DNA of 64,000 nucleotides from the NCBI RefSeq assembly GCF_001556045.1, contig NZ_LSIC01000017.1:1-64000 (forward strand), read 5' to 3'. This document shows positions 54,588 to 63,543 of the stretch, in pieces; position 1 is the stretch's first letter; every line of letters begins with the position of its first letter. Source of the stretch: Bradyrhizobium sp. CCH5-F6 (GTDB taxonomy: Bacteria > Pseudomonadota > Alphaproteobacteria > Rhizobiales > Xanthobacteraceae). The notes under the pieces were generated by a model. That model saw only the letters and a program-made list of their open reading frames with translations, was not told the origin of the DNA and did no database searches. The translations under genes were made by a program, and so were the position numbers.

Positions 54588-55418
54588 ATGCGTAGCGTTA
54601 AGTCTCTCCTTGCCGCGGGTGCGGCAACCCTGATCTCGTCGATGGCGTTCGCCGCCGACATGCCGATCGCGGCGCCCCCTCCCATGTACGCGCCGCCGGC
54701 TCCGCCCGCCGATTTCGGCGGCTGGTATCTGCGCGGCGACATCGGCATGACCAACCAGAGCGCCAAGCGCATCGAGAGCGCGCTGCCGGCCGGATATACG
54801 AAGTCCACGGAGGGTCTCGGTTTCGACTCTTCGCCGCTGTTCGGCCTCGGCGTCGGCTACCGCTTCAACAACTGGTTCCGCGGCGACGTGATCGGCCAGT
54901 ACCGTGGCAAGGCCAATCTGCACGGCAGCGACAACGTCGTTGGACCCGGCTTCGTCGGCGTCAATAATTACAGCGGCAGCAAGTCCGAGTGGGTCGTCAT
55001 GGCCAATGCCTATGTCGACCTCGGCACCTGGTGGTGCATTACGCCGTTCATCGGCGCCGGTGTTGGTGGCTCCTACAACAAGATCAGCGGCTTCCGCGAC
55101 GACGGCGTGTCGTACAGCCCCGGTCTGAACAACAGCGTCGCCTACTTCGCCGACAACGGCAAATGGAACCTCGCCTGGGCCGCTCATGCCGGTCTCGCCT
55201 ACAAGGTCAATCCCGGGTTCACCGTCGAACTGGCCTACAGCTACATGAATCTCGGCGACGCGGCGCCCGGCAACTATCGCTTGTTCGACAACAGCGCCTC
55301 CGGCCCGACTTCGATCAAGGTCAAGGATATCACTTCGCACGACGTCAAGATCGGCGTGCGCTGGGATCTCAACAGCCCGCCGGCCTACATGCCCCCGCCG
55401 CTCGTCACCAAGGGCTGA
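54588..55418 (+). CDS. Outer membrane beta-barrel protein (Omp25/Omp31-like)
   Basis: A 276-residue outer-membrane protein: signal peptide VKSLLAAGAATLISSMAFAADMP, a Pro-rich linker (IAAPPPMYAPPAPPADFGGWYLRGDIG), then an eight-strand barrel with FGLGVGYRFNNWFRGDVIGQYR, FIGAGVGGSYNK and VNPGFTVELAYSYMNLGDA. This is the opacity/Omp25 family common in Rhizobiales. The last barrel strand reads DVKIGVRWDL and is followed by a Pro-rich tail ending TKG. The ATG follows AAAAGGACGAAGCC. An AT-rich promoter region (54465-54510) precedes the gene, and a perfect terminator follows. Confidence 0.92.
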   Translation: MRSVKSLLAAGAATLISSMAFAADMPIAAPPPMYAPPAPPADFGGWYLRGDIGMTNQSAKRIESALPAGYTKSTEGLGFDSSPLFGLGVGYRFNNWFRGDVIGQYRGKANLHGSDNVVGPGFVGVNNYSGSKSEWVVMANAYVDLGTWWCITPFIGAGVGGSYNKISGFRDDGVSYSPGLNNSVAYFADNGKWNLAWAAHAGLAYKVNPGFTVELAYSYMNLGDAAPGNYRLFDNSASGPTSIKVKDITSHDVKIGVRWDLNSPPAYMPPPLVTKG

Positions 55419-55447
55419 TCGTCGAGTCGATCGATTAGGACTTCTTA

Positions 55448-55480
55448 ACGGCGCGGGATCATCCCGCGCCGTTTTGCTTT
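55448..55480 (+). terminator. Rho-independent terminator
   Basis: Perfect stem ACGGCGCGGGAT-C-ATCCCGCGCCGT (55448-55472), followed by TTTGCTTT. It lies about 30 bp after the stop of the outer-membrane protein gene. Confidence 0.92.
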
Positions 55481-55585
55481 GCGTTTTTTTCATTGCTCGC
55501 AGCGGTGAGGCGCTCTGACGCAACCATTGATTAAGGTTAACGGGCGATGATCATCGCAACGGTTCGAGTCCGATGGAGCGTGGTG

Positions 55586-56347
55586 ATGCGTAGGCTTTTG
55601 TTGGCGGCGGCGATGTTGGGGACGGTTTCTGCCGCGCACGCGGCCGACATGCCTGACCTGCCGATCCTGCGCGGCAGCTTCACCGACGGCCTGACGACAT
55701 CCGCCGTCAACTGGCAGGGCTATTACGTCGGCGGCCAGGGCGATTACGGCACCATCACCTCGAAGATTTCGTCCAGCATCAACAGCGACATGCAGTCGAC
55801 CTTCGTCACGCCCGGCCCGGCCTACAACTGGCAGCCGCTCGCGGCGGCGACCAGCAACAGCGGCGGCTACGGCGTCTTTGCCGGCTATAACGGGCAATGG
55901 GACGACGTCGTGATGGGCATCGAGGCGAACTACATTCATGGCGGCTTCAAGTCGACCTCGAGGTCGGTCGGGCAGACGTTCAACAATGTGAATGCGCTGA
56001 TCGCCACCACCGCATCCTCGGCGGTCGTCGGCATCTCCGACTTCGGATCGCTGCGCGTCCGCGCCGGTTATGCCTGGGGATGCTTTCTGCCCTATGCGTT
56101 CATCGGCGGCGGCGTCGGCTATCAGACCGTCGATCGCTATGCGTCGGCCTCGCCTTCGCCTGTGCTGCCGGCGACGACCTACGCGAGCAAGGACAAGCTG
56201 GTCTACGGGTATTCCGCCGGTCTGGGCGTGGACGCCATGCTGGTCGGTGGGCTGTTCTTCCGAGCCGAATACGAATTCCAGCGCGTGACCGCGGACATCG
56301 AGTCGAACATCAATTCCGTCCGCGCCGGGCTCGGCTACAAGTTCTGA
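55586..56347 (+). CDS. Outer membrane beta-barrel protein
   Basis: A 253-residue outer-membrane protein. The signal peptide is MRRLLLAAAMLGTVSAAHAA, and the mature part begins DMPDLPILRG. Strands include WQGYYVGGQGDYGTITSK, YGVFAGYNGQWDDVVMGIEAN, LRVRAGYAWGCFLPYAFIGGG, and the C-terminal VRAGLGYKF ends in Phe, the usual barrel signal. The frame is open from 55547, but the ATG at 55586 begins the signal. It is 30 bp or so past the terminator of the first barrel gene, on the same strand, so the two are separate units. Confidence 0.9.
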   Translation: MRRLLLAAAMLGTVSAAHAADMPDLPILRGSFTDGLTTSAVNWQGYYVGGQGDYGTITSKISSSINSDMQSTFVTPGPAYNWQPLAAATSNSGGYGVFAGYNGQWDDVVMGIEANYIHGGFKSTSRSVGQTFNNVNALIATTASSAVVGISDFGSLRVRAGYAWGCFLPYAFIGGGVGYQTVDRYASASPSPVLPATTYASKDKLVYGYSAGLGVDAMLVGGLFFRAEYEFQRVTADIESNINSVRAGLGYKF

Positions 56348-56418
56348 CGCGTGCGCATGGCGCCGATTGACAGGTCAAGCCGACCCTGATGCTGTGTCGT
56401 CCCAACGGGGCAGCAGCG

Positions 56419-57009
56419 ATGAAGATATACGGCGACAGCAATTCCGGAAATTGTCTCAAGGTGAAGTGGGTCTGCGACAGGCTCGCGCTGCCTTACCAAT
56501 GGATTGAGATCGACACTCGCAAGGGCGAGACGCGCACGCCGCAGTTCCTCGCCATGAACGGCGCCGGCCAGGTGCCGACCGTCGCATTCGACGACGGCCG
56601 CACACTGGCGCAGTCCAACGCCATCATCCGCTATCTCGCCCGCGACAGCGCGCTGATCCCGCCCGACGCCTTCACGGCGGCCAAGATGGACGAATGGCTG
56701 TTCTGGGAGCAGTACAGCCACGAGCCCTACATCGCGGTGTGCCGCTTCCAGATCGTCTATCTCGGCAAGGACGTCTCCGAGCTCGACCCTGAAAAGGTCA
56801 AGCGCGGCTATGCTGCGCTCGACCGTATGGAGCAGCATCTCTCCGGCAGCCGCTTCTTCGCCGGCGATGAGGTTTCGCTCGCCGACGTGTCGCTGCTCGC
56901 CTATACGCGTGTCGCGCATGAAGGCGGCTTCGATCTCGCCCGCCACGCGTCCGTCCGCCGCTGGATCGGCGAAGTCGAGGCCTTTCTCGGCCTTTCGCCG
57001 GCGCGTTGA
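56419..57009 (+). CDS. Glutathione S-transferase family protein
   Basis: A 196-residue glutathione transferase. It begins MKIYGDSNSGNCLKVKWVCD with a Ser/Cys active-site turn; GAGQVPTVAFDDGRTLAQSNAIIRYLA gives the cis-Pro and the Gln-Ser glutathione contacts. A helical C-terminal domain follows. The ATG at 56419 starts the conserved region. It is the third transferase of this fold in the window, and is followed by a GNAT gene 17 bp downstream. Confidence 0.91.
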   Translation: MKIYGDSNSGNCLKVKWVCDRLALPYQWIEIDTRKGETRTPQFLAMNGAGQVPTVAFDDGRTLAQSNAIIRYLARDSALIPPDAFTAAKMDEWLFWEQYSHEPYIAVCRFQIVYLGKDVSELDPEKVKRGYAALDRMEQHLSGSRFFAGDEVSLADVSLLAYTRVAHEGGFDLARHASVRRWIGEVEAFLGLSPAR

Positions 57010-57026
57010 GTGCGGAGTTGGATGAC

Positions 57027-57491
57027 ATGAACGCCGCAGCCGTCTCCATCCGTCCCGCGCGCCGCGAGGACGTCGCCGCCATCGTGGCGATGCTGGCCGA
57101 CGATCATCTCGGCCGCGCGCGCGAGCGCGTGGAGGATCCGTTGCCCGCGTCCTATTACGAGGCCTTCGCGCGGGTCGAGCGCGATCCGAATCTTGCGCTC
57201 GTGGTGGCCGAGAGCGCGGGCAGGGTGGTCGGCTGCCTGCAGCTCGCGATCCTGCCAGGCATCAGCTCGCAGGGCGGTGTGCGCGGTCTGCTCGAGGACG
57301 TTCGCGTTGCTTCCGATTGTCGCAGCCGTGGCATCGGCGAGCAGCTGGTGCAATGGGCGCTGACGGAAGCGAAATCACGCGGCTGCAATCTCGTCGAGCT
57401 GCTCACGCATCAGACGCGAATCGATGCGCAGCGCTTCTACAAGCGCCTCGGATTTGCGGCGAGCCATGTGGGCATGACTGTCCGCTTTTGA
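57027..57491 (+). CDS. GNAT-family N-acetyltransferase
   Basis: A 154-residue GNAT domain: SIRPARREDVAAIVAMLADDHLG, GGVRGLLEDVRVASDCRSRGIGEQLVQWALTEAK with the acetyl-CoA loop RSRGIGEQL, and the C-terminal RFYKRLGFAASHVGMTVRF. I chose the ATG at 57027; a TTG at 57006 overlaps the stop of the preceding gene. It follows the transferase gene by 17 bp, so they are likely cotranscribed. Substrate unknown. Confidence 0.9.
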   Translation: MNAAAVSIRPARREDVAAIVAMLADDHLGRARERVEDPLPASYYEAFARVERDPNLALVVAESAGRVVGCLQLAILPGISSQGGVRGLLEDVRVASDCRSRGIGEQLVQWALTEAKSRGCNLVELLTHQTRIDAQRFYKRLGFAASHVGMTVRF

Positions 57492-57598
57492 AGCAGCTCC
57501 GCGCGAACGTTGCGCGATCAGCGAATTCGGATCGCGCATTCGTTCATCTTAATCGGTGGTAAACTACGCATCCGTCGTTCATGTTGAACGAGGAACGA

Positions 57599-57856
57599 AT
57601 GGTGCTACGGCAACTTCTGACACCGAGCTCTGTCGGTTCGGGGATTTCGATGACAAGCTATTCAATGATCAAGGTCGGCAACGACTATGTCGTTCAGGCC
57701 AATGACGAATGCATTTTGAAGGTCGGCAGCCGCCGCAGGGCCGCGCAATTGATCAGCGATGCCACGGACCTGCTGAATGCGCTTGCCGCGGTCGAAGCCC
57801 CGGAGATCGCACCGGAGGCGCCATCACTCGCCCGTGAGGCCCCGGAACTTCCTTGA
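57599..57856 (+). CDS. Hypothetical protein
   Basis: An 85-residue protein. The N-terminal half carries MTSYSMIKVGNDYVVQANDE, then CILKVGSRRRAAQLISDATDLLNAL, a short beta-beta-helix pattern. The C-terminal tail is acidic and Pro/Ala-rich (PEIAPEAPSLAREAPELP). The ATG at 57599 follows GAGGAACGA, which is the best ribosome binding site; an upstream ATG at 57581 and an internal ATG at 57650 are alternatives. It resembles small helper proteins of unknown function and ends just before the serC RNA leader. Confidence 0.65.
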   Translation: MVLRQLLTPSSVGSGISMTSYSMIKVGNDYVVQANDECILKVGSRRRAAQLISDATDLLNALAAVEAPEIAPEAPSLAREAPELP

Positions 57857-57867
57857 CGACTCTTCCC

Positions 57868-57922
57868 GTTTCCCGTATCAGCCGCGGCGGGACACCTCCC
57901 CCCAACGGGAGGCTTACTATCT
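57868..57922 (+). promoter_or_regulatory. serC-type RNA leader (two conserved hairpins)
   Basis: Two adjacent hairpins: TCCCG (57871-57875) / CGGGA (57888-57892), closing a loop that contains CAGCCGCGG, and CCTCCC (57895-57900) / GGGAGG (57907-57912). The core GCGGCGGGACACCTCCC and the trailing GGCTTACTATCTGGAAGG match my recollection of the serC RNA motif described upstream of serC in alphaproteobacteria. Its ligand or trigger is not known to me. It lies 14 bp before serC, so the ribosome binding site follows immediately and control could be translational. Confidence 0.75.
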
Positions 57923-57935
57923 GGAAGGGTAGATC

Positions 57936-59108
<1,173 letters not shown>

Positions 59109-59120
59109 GCTTTTTTCTTC

Positions 59121-59248
59121 ACCTCTCCCCGTTCTTACGGGGAGAGGTCGGATCGCGCAGCGATCCGGGTGAGGGGCCTCTCTCGGCTTGCACCTCGCCT
59201 GTGTCTGCCCCTCACCCCGACCCTCTCCCCGTAAGAACGGGGAGAGAG
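59121..59248. repeat. Palindromic intergenic repeat, CTCTCCCCGTTCTTACGGGG family
   Basis: CTCTCCCCGTTCTTACGGGG is itself a stem at the left end and CCTCTCCCCGTAAGAACGGG forms the right end in inverted orientation; GATCGCGCAGCGATC and CCGGGTGAGGGG / CCCCTCACCCCG are inner elements. It separates serC and serA. Confidence 0.85.
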
Positions 59249-59321
59249 AGACGTGACCAGAGACTTCACCACATCAGCCCAGTGGCCCGCCCTCGTTGCG
59301 GGGCGAAGGAAAACATCCCCC

Positions 59322-60911
59322 ATGACCAAACCCAAAGTTCTCATTTCCGACGCGCTCTCGCCCGCCGCCGTGCAGATCTTCAAGGACCGCGGCATCGAGG
59401 TCGACTTCCAGCCCAATCTCGGCAAGGACAAGGACAAGCTCGCCGAGATCATCGGCAATTACGACGGCCTTGCGATCCGTTCCGCGACCAAGGCAACCGC
59501 CAAGATCCTCGAGAAGGCGACCAGACTGAAGGTGATCGGCCGCGCCGGCATCGGCGTCGACAACGTCGAGATCCCCGCCGCCACGGCCAAGGGCATCATC
59601 GTGATGAACACGCCGTTCGGCAATTCGATCACGACCGCCGAGCACGCCATCACACTGATGCTGGCGCTGGCGCGCGAGATCCCGCAGGCCGACGCCTCGA
59701 CCCAGGCGGGCAAATGGGAGAAGAACCGCTTCATGGGCGTCGAGATCACCGGCAAGGTGCTCGGCGTCATCGGCTGCGGCAATATCGGCTCGATCGTCGC
59801 CGACCGCGCGCTCGGCCTGCGCATGAAGGTGATCGCGTTCGATCCGTTCCTGTCGCCCGAGCGCGCCAAGGACATCGGCGTCGAGAAGGTCGAGCTCGAC
59901 GATCTCCTGAAGCGCGCCGATTTCATCACCCTGCACACCCCGCTCACCGAGAAGACGAAGAACATCATCGACGCGGCCGCGATCGCCAAGATGAAGAAGG
60001 GCGTGCGCCTGATCAACTGCGCCCGCGGCGGTCTCGTCGACGAGCAGGCGGTGGTCGATGCGCTCAACTCCAAGCACATCGCCGGCGCCGCCTTCGACGT
60101 GTTCGTCGAGGAGCCCGCGACCAAGAACGTGCTGTTCGGCCACCCCAATGTGATCTGCACGCCGCATCTCGGCGCGTCCACCACAGAAGCGCAGGAGAAC
60201 GTCGCGCTCCAGGTCGCCGAGCAGATGTCGGATTATCTCCTGACCGGCGCGATTTCGAACGCCGTCAACTTCCCCTCGATCACGGCGGAAGAGGCGCCGA
60301 AGCTGAAGCCGTTCATCGCGCTTGCCGAGAAGCTCGGCTCCTTCGCCGGCCAGCTCACCGAGACCGGCATTCTCAAGGTCGAGATCACCTATGAGGGCCA
60401 CGTCGCCGAGATGAAGATCAAGGCGATCACCTCCGCGGTGCTGTCCGGTCTGTTGCGGCCGATGCTGGGCGAGATCAACGTGGTGTCGGCGCCGGTCATC
60501 GCCAAGGAGCGCGGCATGGTGGTGGACGAGATCGTGCGCGCCGCCCAGAGCGACTATGAGAGCCTGATCACCGTCACCGTCACGACCGAGCGGCAGGAGC
60601 GTTCGGTCTCGGGTACCGTCTATGCCGACGGCAAGCCGCGTCTCGTCGACATCAAGGGCATCCGCGTCGATGCCGAGTTCGGCAAGTCGATGATCTACGT
60701 CACCAACGAGGACAAGCCGGGCTTCATCGGCAAGTTCGCGAGCCTTCTGGGCGACGCCAGGATCAACATCGCCACCTTCCACCTCGGCCGCGTCGCGCCC
60801 GGCTCAGATGCCATCGCGCTGGTCGAGGTCGACGGTGCGGTGCCGGCGGACCTGCTCGCCAAGGTGCAGGCCCTGCCGCAGGTCAAGCAGGCCAAGGCGC
60901 TGGCGTTCTGA
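59322..60911 (+). CDS. serA: D-3-phosphoglycerate dehydrogenase
   Basis: First committed step of serine synthesis. The product has 529 residues, the long form with an extra ASB domain and a C-terminal ACT domain. The NAD loop GVIGCGNIGSIVADRA starts near residue 148. DNVEIPAATAKGIIVMNTPFGNS carries the catalytic region, RLINCARGGLVDEQA carries the substrate Arg and HLGASTTEAQENVA the His. The ACT domain starts near FIGKFASLLGD. The ATG at 59322 follows GAAGGAAAACATCCCCC. Serine feedback via ACT is plausible. Confidence 0.95.
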   Translation: MTKPKVLISDALSPAAVQIFKDRGIEVDFQPNLGKDKDKLAEIIGNYDGLAIRSATKATAKILEKATRLKVIGRAGIGVDNVEIPAATAKGIIVMNTPFGNSITTAEHAITLMLALAREIPQADASTQAGKWEKNRFMGVEITGKVLGVIGCGNIGSIVADRALGLRMKVIAFDPFLSPERAKDIGVEKVELDDLLKRADFITLHTPLTEKTKNIIDAAAIAKMKKGVRLINCARGGLVDEQAVVDALNSKHIAGAAFDVFVEEPATKNVLFGHPNVICTPHLGASTTEAQENVALQVAEQMSDYLLTGAISNAVNFPSITAEEAPKLKPFIALAEKLGSFAGQLTETGILKVEITYEGHVAEMKIKAITSAVLSGLLRPMLGEINVVSAPVIAKERGMVVDEIVRAAQSDYESLITVTVTTERQERSVSGTVYADGKPRLVDIKGIRVDAEFGKSMIYVTNEDKPGFIGKFASLLGDARINIATFHLGRVAPGSDAIALVEVDGAVPADLLAKVQALPQVKQAKALAF

Positions 60912-60915
60912 TCTT

Positions 60916-61048
60916 CACCTCTCCCGAAGGGAGAGGTCGGATCGCATCGCAAGATGCGATCCGGGTGAGGGGTTGGGCTCTCACGGATTGCTGCGGCCCC
61001 TCACCCGGATTGCTGCGCAATCCGACCTCTCCCCGCTGGGGAGAGGTG
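60916..61048. repeat. Palindromic intergenic repeat, CTCTCCCGAAGGGAGAGG family
   Basis: CCTCTCCCGAAGGGAGAGGT (60917-60936) is a stem, GATCGCATCGCAAGATGCGA is a second stem, and CGGATTGCTGCGCAATCCGA with CCTCTCCCCGCTGGGGAGAG closes the element. It lies downstream of serA. Confidence 0.85.
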
Positions 61049-61112
61049 ACAGAGCAAGCCGGCAGAGGCGGATCTTAGCACGCTTGTCGCCACATATTCC
61101 GACCCGCGGAAC

Positions 61113-61147
61113 AACGCCGCCTCTGTCACCGGAGGCGGCGTTTTTAT
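61113..61147 (+). terminator. Rho-independent terminator
   Basis: Stem AACGCCGCCTC / GAGGCGGCGTT with an 8-base loop, then TTTATTT on the plus strand. It lies past the repeat downstream of serA, and ends the serA transcript. Confidence 0.88.
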
Positions 61148-61237
61148 TTCCCGCGCCCGCCGAACTTTGTGTACCAATGACGCCAGGAACGCTTCGTACC
61201 TACACTCCGTTCAAAATCCTTCGACAGGGAGAAACAC

Positions 61238-62410
61238 ATGCGTGAAGCCGTCATCGTTTCCTATGCGCGCACGGGCCTCGCCAAATCCGGCCGCGGCGGG
61301 TTCAACATCACGCCGCCGATGTCGCTCGCGGCCCACGCCATCCAGCACGCGGTCGACCGCGCCGGCGTCGAGAAGGACTATGTCGAGGACTGCTATCTCG
61401 GCAATTGCGCCCATGGCGCGCCGAACATCGGCCGCCAGGCCGCGCTGCTCGCCGGCCTGCCGAAGACCACCGCGGGCGTCTCGGTGAACCGCTTCTGCTC
61501 TTCGGGGCTCCAGACCATCGCGATGGCCGCCAACTCGATCCGCTCGGACGGCGCCGACTGCATCGTCGCGGGCGGCGTCGAGAGCATCTCGATTCCGGGC
61601 GGCGCCACGCCGAAGGAATCGATCGATCCGGAGCTGCTCAAGGTCGCGCCCGACATCTTCATGGCGATGATCGACACCGCCGACATCGTCGCGGAGCGCT
61701 ACAAGCTCAGCCGCGAATACCAGGACGAGTTCTCGCTGGAATCGCAGCGCCGCATGGCGGCGTCGCAGCAGGCGGGCAAGTACAAGGACGAGATCGTCCC
61801 GATGAAGACGAAGATGAAGGTCGTCGACAAGGCGACCAAGGCCGAGAGCATCGTCGACTACGTCGTAGACCGCGACGAATGCAATCGCCCCGAAACCACG
61901 CTGGAAGGATTGGCAAAACTCGAGCCGGTGAAGGGTCCCGGCAAGTTCGTCACCGCCGGCAATGCCAGCCAGCTCTCCGACGGCGCCGCCGCCGTGGTGC
62001 TGATGGAGGCCAAGGATGCCGAGAAGCGCGGCCTCAAGCCGCTCGGCCGCTTCGTCGCCTGGGCGACCGCCGGCTGCGAGCCCGACGAGATGGGCATCGG
62101 CCCGGTGTTCGCGATCCCGAAGCTGCTCAAGCGCACCGGCCTCAAGATCGACGACATCGATCTCTGGGAGCTCAACGAGGCCTTCGCCAGCCAGTGCCTG
62201 TATTGCCGCGACAAGCTCGGCATCGATCCCGCCAAGTACAACGTCAACGGCGGCTCGATCGCGATCGGCCATCCCTTCGGCATGACCGGCGCCCGTCTCA
62301 CCGGCCATCTGCTGCAGGAAGGCGCCCGCCGCAAGGCCAAGTGGGGCGTGGTGACGATGTGCATCGGCGGCGGCCAGGGCGGCGCCGGCCTGTTCGAGAT
62401 CTACAGCTGA
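61238..62410 (+). CDS. Acetyl-CoA C-acyltransferase (thiolase)
   Basis: A 390-residue thiolase. The nucleophilic Cys87 is in VNRFCSSGLQTIAMAA, the His of the His-Phe motif is in GHPFGMTGARLTGHLL, and the second catalytic Cys is in CIGGGQGGAGLFE at the C-terminus. NEAFASQCLYCRDKLG carries the conserved Asn. It condenses or cleaves acyl-CoA; by subfamily it looks like a degradative (beta-oxidation) type. GACAGGGAGAAACAC precedes the ATG. No other beta-oxidation gene is adjacent. A terminator follows. Confidence 0.93.
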   Translation: MREAVIVSYARTGLAKSGRGGFNITPPMSLAAHAIQHAVDRAGVEKDYVEDCYLGNCAHGAPNIGRQAALLAGLPKTTAGVSVNRFCSSGLQTIAMAANSIRSDGADCIVAGGVESISIPGGATPKESIDPELLKVAPDIFMAMIDTADIVAERYKLSREYQDEFSLESQRRMAASQQAGKYKDEIVPMKTKMKVVDKATKAESIVDYVVDRDECNRPETTLEGLAKLEPVKGPGKFVTAGNASQLSDGAAAVVLMEAKDAEKRGLKPLGRFVAWATAGCEPDEMGIGPVFAIPKLLKRTGLKIDDIDLWELNEAFASQCLYCRDKLGIDPAKYNVNGGSIAIGHPFGMTGARLTGHLLQEGARRKAKWGVVTMCIGGGQGGAGLFEIYS

Positions 62411-62432
62411 GACCAGGCGACAGGAATGCGAA

Positions 62433-62462
62433 GGGGCACGGCACGCGCCGTGCCCTTTTTGT
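62433..62462. terminator. Bidirectional rho-independent terminator
   Basis: GGGCACGGC (62434-62442), loop ACGC, GCCGTGCCC (62447-62455), then TTTTT on the plus strand. It lies between the convergent thiolase and LysR genes. On the plus strand it ends the thiolase transcript. Confidence 0.9.
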
Positions 62463-63451
62463 TATCCGGCGACAGACGGAGAGGCGCGCTTGAGCGCCGA
62501 ACGCGCCGCCGGACCTATGCAGCGCGAAAGCGTCTCGAACAGCCAGGCTACACCGGCATCCGCCATTGCGGCTTGCGAGGCGACGACATGCACCGGGTCA
62601 GGCGTCCACGGAAACGGCACGGGACGCATCACCAGGCCGAAGCGTGCGGCATGACGTTCGACCAGATGGCGTGGCAAGGTCGCAATGAAATCGCTCTCGG
62701 CGAGCTGCGCCAGCGCCATCATGAAGTTGGGTACCGTCAGCGCGACGCGCCGGGAATGGCCGCGTTCGGCAAGCCTGACGTCGACGATCCCGAGCGCATC
62801 GCCGATCGCTGAAACCAGCAAATGCGGTGCAGCCAGATAGGCCGCGAGCGTGACCTTGCGGGCCATGCGGTGGCCCTTGCGCATGGCGACAACGAAGTCT
62901 TCCTCGAACAGCAATCGCTGCACGTAACGTGACGGCAGCGGACCGATCGGCAGCACGGTGAGGTCGAGCCGGTGCGAGTCGAGCTCCGAGAGCGTATCCT
63001 GCCACACCTGGCTCGACGACTTGCCCTGACGTTGCGGCATCAATTGCAGCAGCCGGATGTCGATGCCCGGTCCTTCCCGGGCCAGGGCCTTGAGGAGAGG
63101 GGCGAGAAACACCGCGGCAAGCGCATCAGGTGCGCCGATCGTGAACGAGCGCCTCGCCGTTCTTGTGTCAAACGGCGCGGCTGCCGATACGATCGCGTCG
63201 AGGCGCGACAGCAGCTCTGCGACGGGACCGGCAAGCGCGAGCGCACGCTCCGTCGGCTTCACCCCGTTCGGCGTCTTCAGGAACAAGGGATCGTGGAAGA
63301 TGCGCCGCAGCCGCCGCAATCCGTGGCTCACCGCGGACGGCGTGAGATTGAGCTTGTCCGCCGCGCGCAAGACCTGGCGCTCCTCCAGCACCGTGCTGAA
63401 CACGACGAGGAGGCTGACGTCGATCCGGGAAAGCTGAGCAGGATTCAGCAT
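62462..63451 (-). CDS. LysR-family regulator (NodD/SyrM-like)
   Basis: A 329-residue LysR protein. The HTH reads RIDVSLLVVFSTVLEERQVLRAADKL with SAVSHGLRRLRRIFHDPLFLKTPNG, a pattern of the NodD/SyrM/NahR subgroup. The effector domain starts TIGAPDALAAVFLAPLL. The inducer is unknown. It starts at the ATG at 63451 and is divergent from the secreted NTF2-like gene at 63544, its most likely target. The gap of 92 bp carries an imperfect inverted repeat, CATGATCC / GGATTCATG. Confidence 0.92.
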   Translation of the reverse strand: MLNPAQLSRIDVSLLVVFSTVLEERQVLRAADKLNLTPSAVSHGLRRLRRIFHDPLFLKTPNGVKPTERALALAGPVAELLSRLDAIVSAAAPFDTRTARRSFTIGAPDALAAVFLAPLLKALAREGPGIDIRLLQLMPQRQGKSSSQVWQDTLSELDSHRLDLTVLPIGPLPSRYVQRLLFEEDFVVAMRKGHRMARKVTLAAYLAAPHLLVSAIGDALGIVDVRLAERGHSRRVALTVPNFMMALAQLAESDFIATLPRHLVERHAARFGLVMRPVPFPWTPDPVHVVASQAAMADAGVAWLFETLSRCIGPAARSALKRASPSVAG

Positions 63452-63482
63452 GATCCTGAGTTCTTATCACTGGATTCATGAT
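63449..63482. promoter_or_regulatory. Imperfect inverted repeat in the LysR divergent promoter
   Basis: CATGATCC (63449-63456) and GGATTCATG (63473-63481) face each other with one extra T across about 16 bp. This is a plausible LysR-type binding site, and it overlaps the start of the LysR gene. Autoregulation is inferred. Confidence 0.35.
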
Positions 63483-63543
63483 GTTCAAAGCGGCATCCAG
63501 GCTCTCGTACGGCCACGTGCCCCCTCGACAACGGAGCCCTCGA

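Larger units (their letters stand above)
60912..61237. other. Gap between serA and the thiolase gene
   Basis: About 325 bp holding a palindromic repeat (60916-61048) and a terminator (61113-61147). The remainder, 61148-61237, is the thiolase promoter. No further gene is visible. Confidence 0.5.
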
